Source: Terana coerulea (taxonomy: Eukaryota > Basidiomycota > Agaricomycetes > Polyporales > Phanerochaetaceae). Taken from it: DNA of 10,903 nucleotides. Position numbers and translations under genes: made by a program. The notes beneath the pieces were generated by a model. It had not been told where the DNA came from, did no database searches, and was given only the letters and a program-made list of their open reading frames with translations. The stretch lies in NCBI GenBank assembly GCA_024811115.1, contig JAKOGH010001193.1, forward strand, positions 1 to 10,903, read 5' to 3'. Below are positions 9,128 to 10,903 of this stretch, piece after piece (the first letter of the stretch is position 1; every line of letters begins with the position of its first letter).

Positions 9128-10903
9128 ATGTCTACTGAAGCTGTCTACTTCCAGAATGGCCAAGCCTCTGGTCTTGCTGTACGCCCAACTCCCATCCAGG
9201 CGTGACGCGTTTGTATGCTAACCACCCGAATGCCTCCTCTTCTGCAGGTTATTGTCGGTTTTGCGACGCTTTCCTTGATCGCGATCGACTTCGTGTGGAT
9301 GCGCGTACTCTGGGTTGCGATCAACCAGCTCTTCAACCGCGGTAGCATGGACTCGCTCAAGCGCGAGCGTTCCATTTTCCACTCGCAACTCGGCGCATAC
9401 ATGGCCTGCCTCGTTCAGCAACTTGCTGAGCAGCGTGTCATTCATGCTGAACATCACCTGGATTTCCCTGGGTCGTGTCATCCCGAGTACGCTTGCTCAG
9501 CATCCGCTGTCCCCAAGACAAAGCTGACGCTATTTATAGATGCCTTCTGCACATCGCAAGGTGCACTGAGCCAGGTTGCTGATGTCGCAACCGCGTACTT
9601 CACCGGCGCTATCGCCGTGCACACCTTCGTCTCTCTGGTGCTCCATCGTCGCCTCCCCCTCTGGTTCTGTGGTCTGGCTGTTACTTTCGGCTGGGCTGGT
9701 TCTATCTTTTTGGCTATTCTCCCTGCGCGTTTTGAGATGAAGCACGGCCACTTTTACAACATCAACGGAGCTCTCTGCGGTATCTCTCCTGCGTATCCTA
9801 TCTGGGAGACTACGATCCACCTTGTCCCCGTGAGTGCGCCGTTTATGAGGGCGTCATCCGATTTTTACCTTCGACCAGATCTTCGTTGCCTCACTCGTGG
9901 CTGCCGGCTTTACGCTTTGGTGTTCCTCATCATTCGCGGCACTTTGACTTTCCGTGGAGGCGTCAAGTTCAACCTCGATCCTGAGGCACGCAGGAGCACA
10001 ATGTACCTGAACTTCGAATGCCCGATCTTTGTCGCTTCGATTGCGAGGAGCATGCTCTGGTACGTGGTACTTGATTAGACATACTGGTGAAAACTGATTG
10101 ATTTATGCAGGTTCCCCGTCGGTTAGTGACTACCTACCTCATGTATAGCTTCACTCCTCAGCTCTTCCTACAGTGTACATTGTTCTGATCTTCCCCACGT
10201 TGTCACCTGCCTGATCAGCTCAGCTGGTGTGAAGGTGTCATTCAGCGCAAAGGTGTTCACACAGGCGTGCTCAGCCCTTCTCGGTTCGTTTAAATGTACA
10301 TCAGTTTCATACAACACAGCTGATGACCTTCCATAGGTTTGGCTAACGTCCTGATCTTTACAACACCATTCGGATCCTCGGGCCTGCCTTCAATAGCAAC
10401 AACAACAATACGACTGTGTCCCAATCTGACAGCTTTGTTGGTGGAAGGAAAAGTCGAACTCACCTGTTGACGTCGCCCCACCTGTCGCCGCTTTCACCAA
10501 GCCCGCGAAGGCCTTCCTCCCCCCGCGCAGTCTCAGCCACAGCCGCCAGACCTCGACCGCCAGCTTCAAGAGTCAGACCTCGACGCAGGCGCTGCTGGCA
10601 TCTCGCTACAGGGACGCCCTCGCAAGCCCTCGGTTGTATCTGTTGGTCGTTCGATCACCCCGTCTCGGAGCTGAACCAGATGATCACGACGCCTGCGCCT
10701 GTCGCAACAACGAAGGACAAGTCGCTGTTCCATCTCAACGTCGCTGTAGCGGATGAGTCGACATCGTCCCTTCCTGCTCCGCGTCGCCCTCTCGCGCACC
10801 GGTTGACCGCTCCTCCATGGTTTCCGATCACGGCATGCTCACTGCCGTACCACTGAAGACTCCTGCTGTGACGTCTTTCTCCCAGAACGCACCTGGCGCT
10901 CGT
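9128..10903 (+). CDS. Fungal 7TM G-protein-coupled receptor (glucose/cAMP-receptor-like), 3' truncated, with frame breaks
   Basis: Seven-helix plasma-membrane receptor of the kind abundant in Agaricomycetes, probably acting through a G-alpha/cAMP pathway; ligand unknown. ATG at 9128 (A at -3). Exons: 9128-9178, 9248-9486, 9540-9829, 9879-10059, 10111-10121, 10174-10283, 10337 to beyond the right edge. Helices: TM1 VIVGFATLSLIAIDFVWMRV; TM2 around LGAYMACL and SNLLSSVSFMLNITWI; TM3 ATAYFTGAIAVHTFVSLVL; TM4 LWFCGLAVTFGWAGSIFLAI; TM5 IFVASLVAAGF then ALVFLIIRG; TM6 FVASIARSMLWFPVVYIVLI; TM7 FTQACSALLGLANVLIFTT. The loop before TM6 holds GGVKFNLDPEARR. Frame breaks: 9409-9416 (needs -1 or +2), T run 9909-9911 (+1), 10199-10202 (+1), 10358-10367 (+1), and more in the tail after about 10440. 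With these repaired, all exon phases to 10337 close. The cytoplasmic tail has an Asn run, then VSQSDSFVGG, and appears to continue off the window in the frame reading VDRSSMVSDHGMLTAV. Confidence 0.8.

Noticed and set aside
1..10903. Mobile elements, CRISPR arrays, tRNA or rRNA genes, gene cluster or defence system
   Set aside because: No transposase, reverse transcriptase, terminal repeats, spaced direct repeats or RNA-gene signatures found on either strand; neighbouring genes belong to unrelated pathways.

Overview
The window reads as nuclear DNA of a filamentous basidiomycete, most likely an Agaricomycete. Genes are cut by many 48-69 nt introns with fungal splice signals and CTAAC/CTGAC-type branch sites. 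The gene families fit: an F-box/LRR gene, an AIF-like reductase, DNA polymerase eta and a fungal 7TM receptor. There is no sign of an operon, mobile element, CRISPR array, tRNA or rRNA. The species assignment is inference from gene style only.

Layout. (a) 24-1220, + strand: 3' part of an AIF-like (AIFM3-type) FAD/NAD oxidoreductase, six visible exons, cut by the left edge. (b) 3304-1420, - strand: F-box/LRR gene, convergent with (a), whose middle (about 2.33-2.76 kb) carries several frame breaks and an in-frame TAG. (c) 5407-3696, - strand: intronless gene for a secreted-then-anchored single-pass Ser/Thr/Pro-rich membrane protein, with one frame break. (d) 5743-8434, + strand: DNA polymerase eta (Y family), divergent from (c), twelve exons, five frame breaks. 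(e) 9128 to the right edge, + strand: 7TM G-protein-coupled receptor of the fungal glucose/cAMP-receptor-like type, cut by the right edge, with several frame breaks.

The main cross-gene observation is that (b)-(e) cannot be read without correcting one- or two-base indels. In (d) all five, and in (c) the only one, are single-base losses at or next to short homopolymers, while splice sites and catalytic motifs stay intact. If each is repaired by one base, every exon phase in (d) closes exactly and gives a 698-residue polymerase eta; (c) becomes 570 residues. This pattern suits base-calling/consensus errors better than gene decay, but the F-box gene also has a nonsense codon and could be a true pseudogene.

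The genes look like ordinary unrelated neighbours: redox metabolism, ubiquitin-ligase substrate recognition, cell surface, translesion DNA synthesis and nutrient signalling. The only likely shared element is the 335-bp divergent promoter between (c) and (d), which holds oppositely oriented CCAAT boxes flanking a CACGTG E-box. I found no convincing novel multi-gene system.
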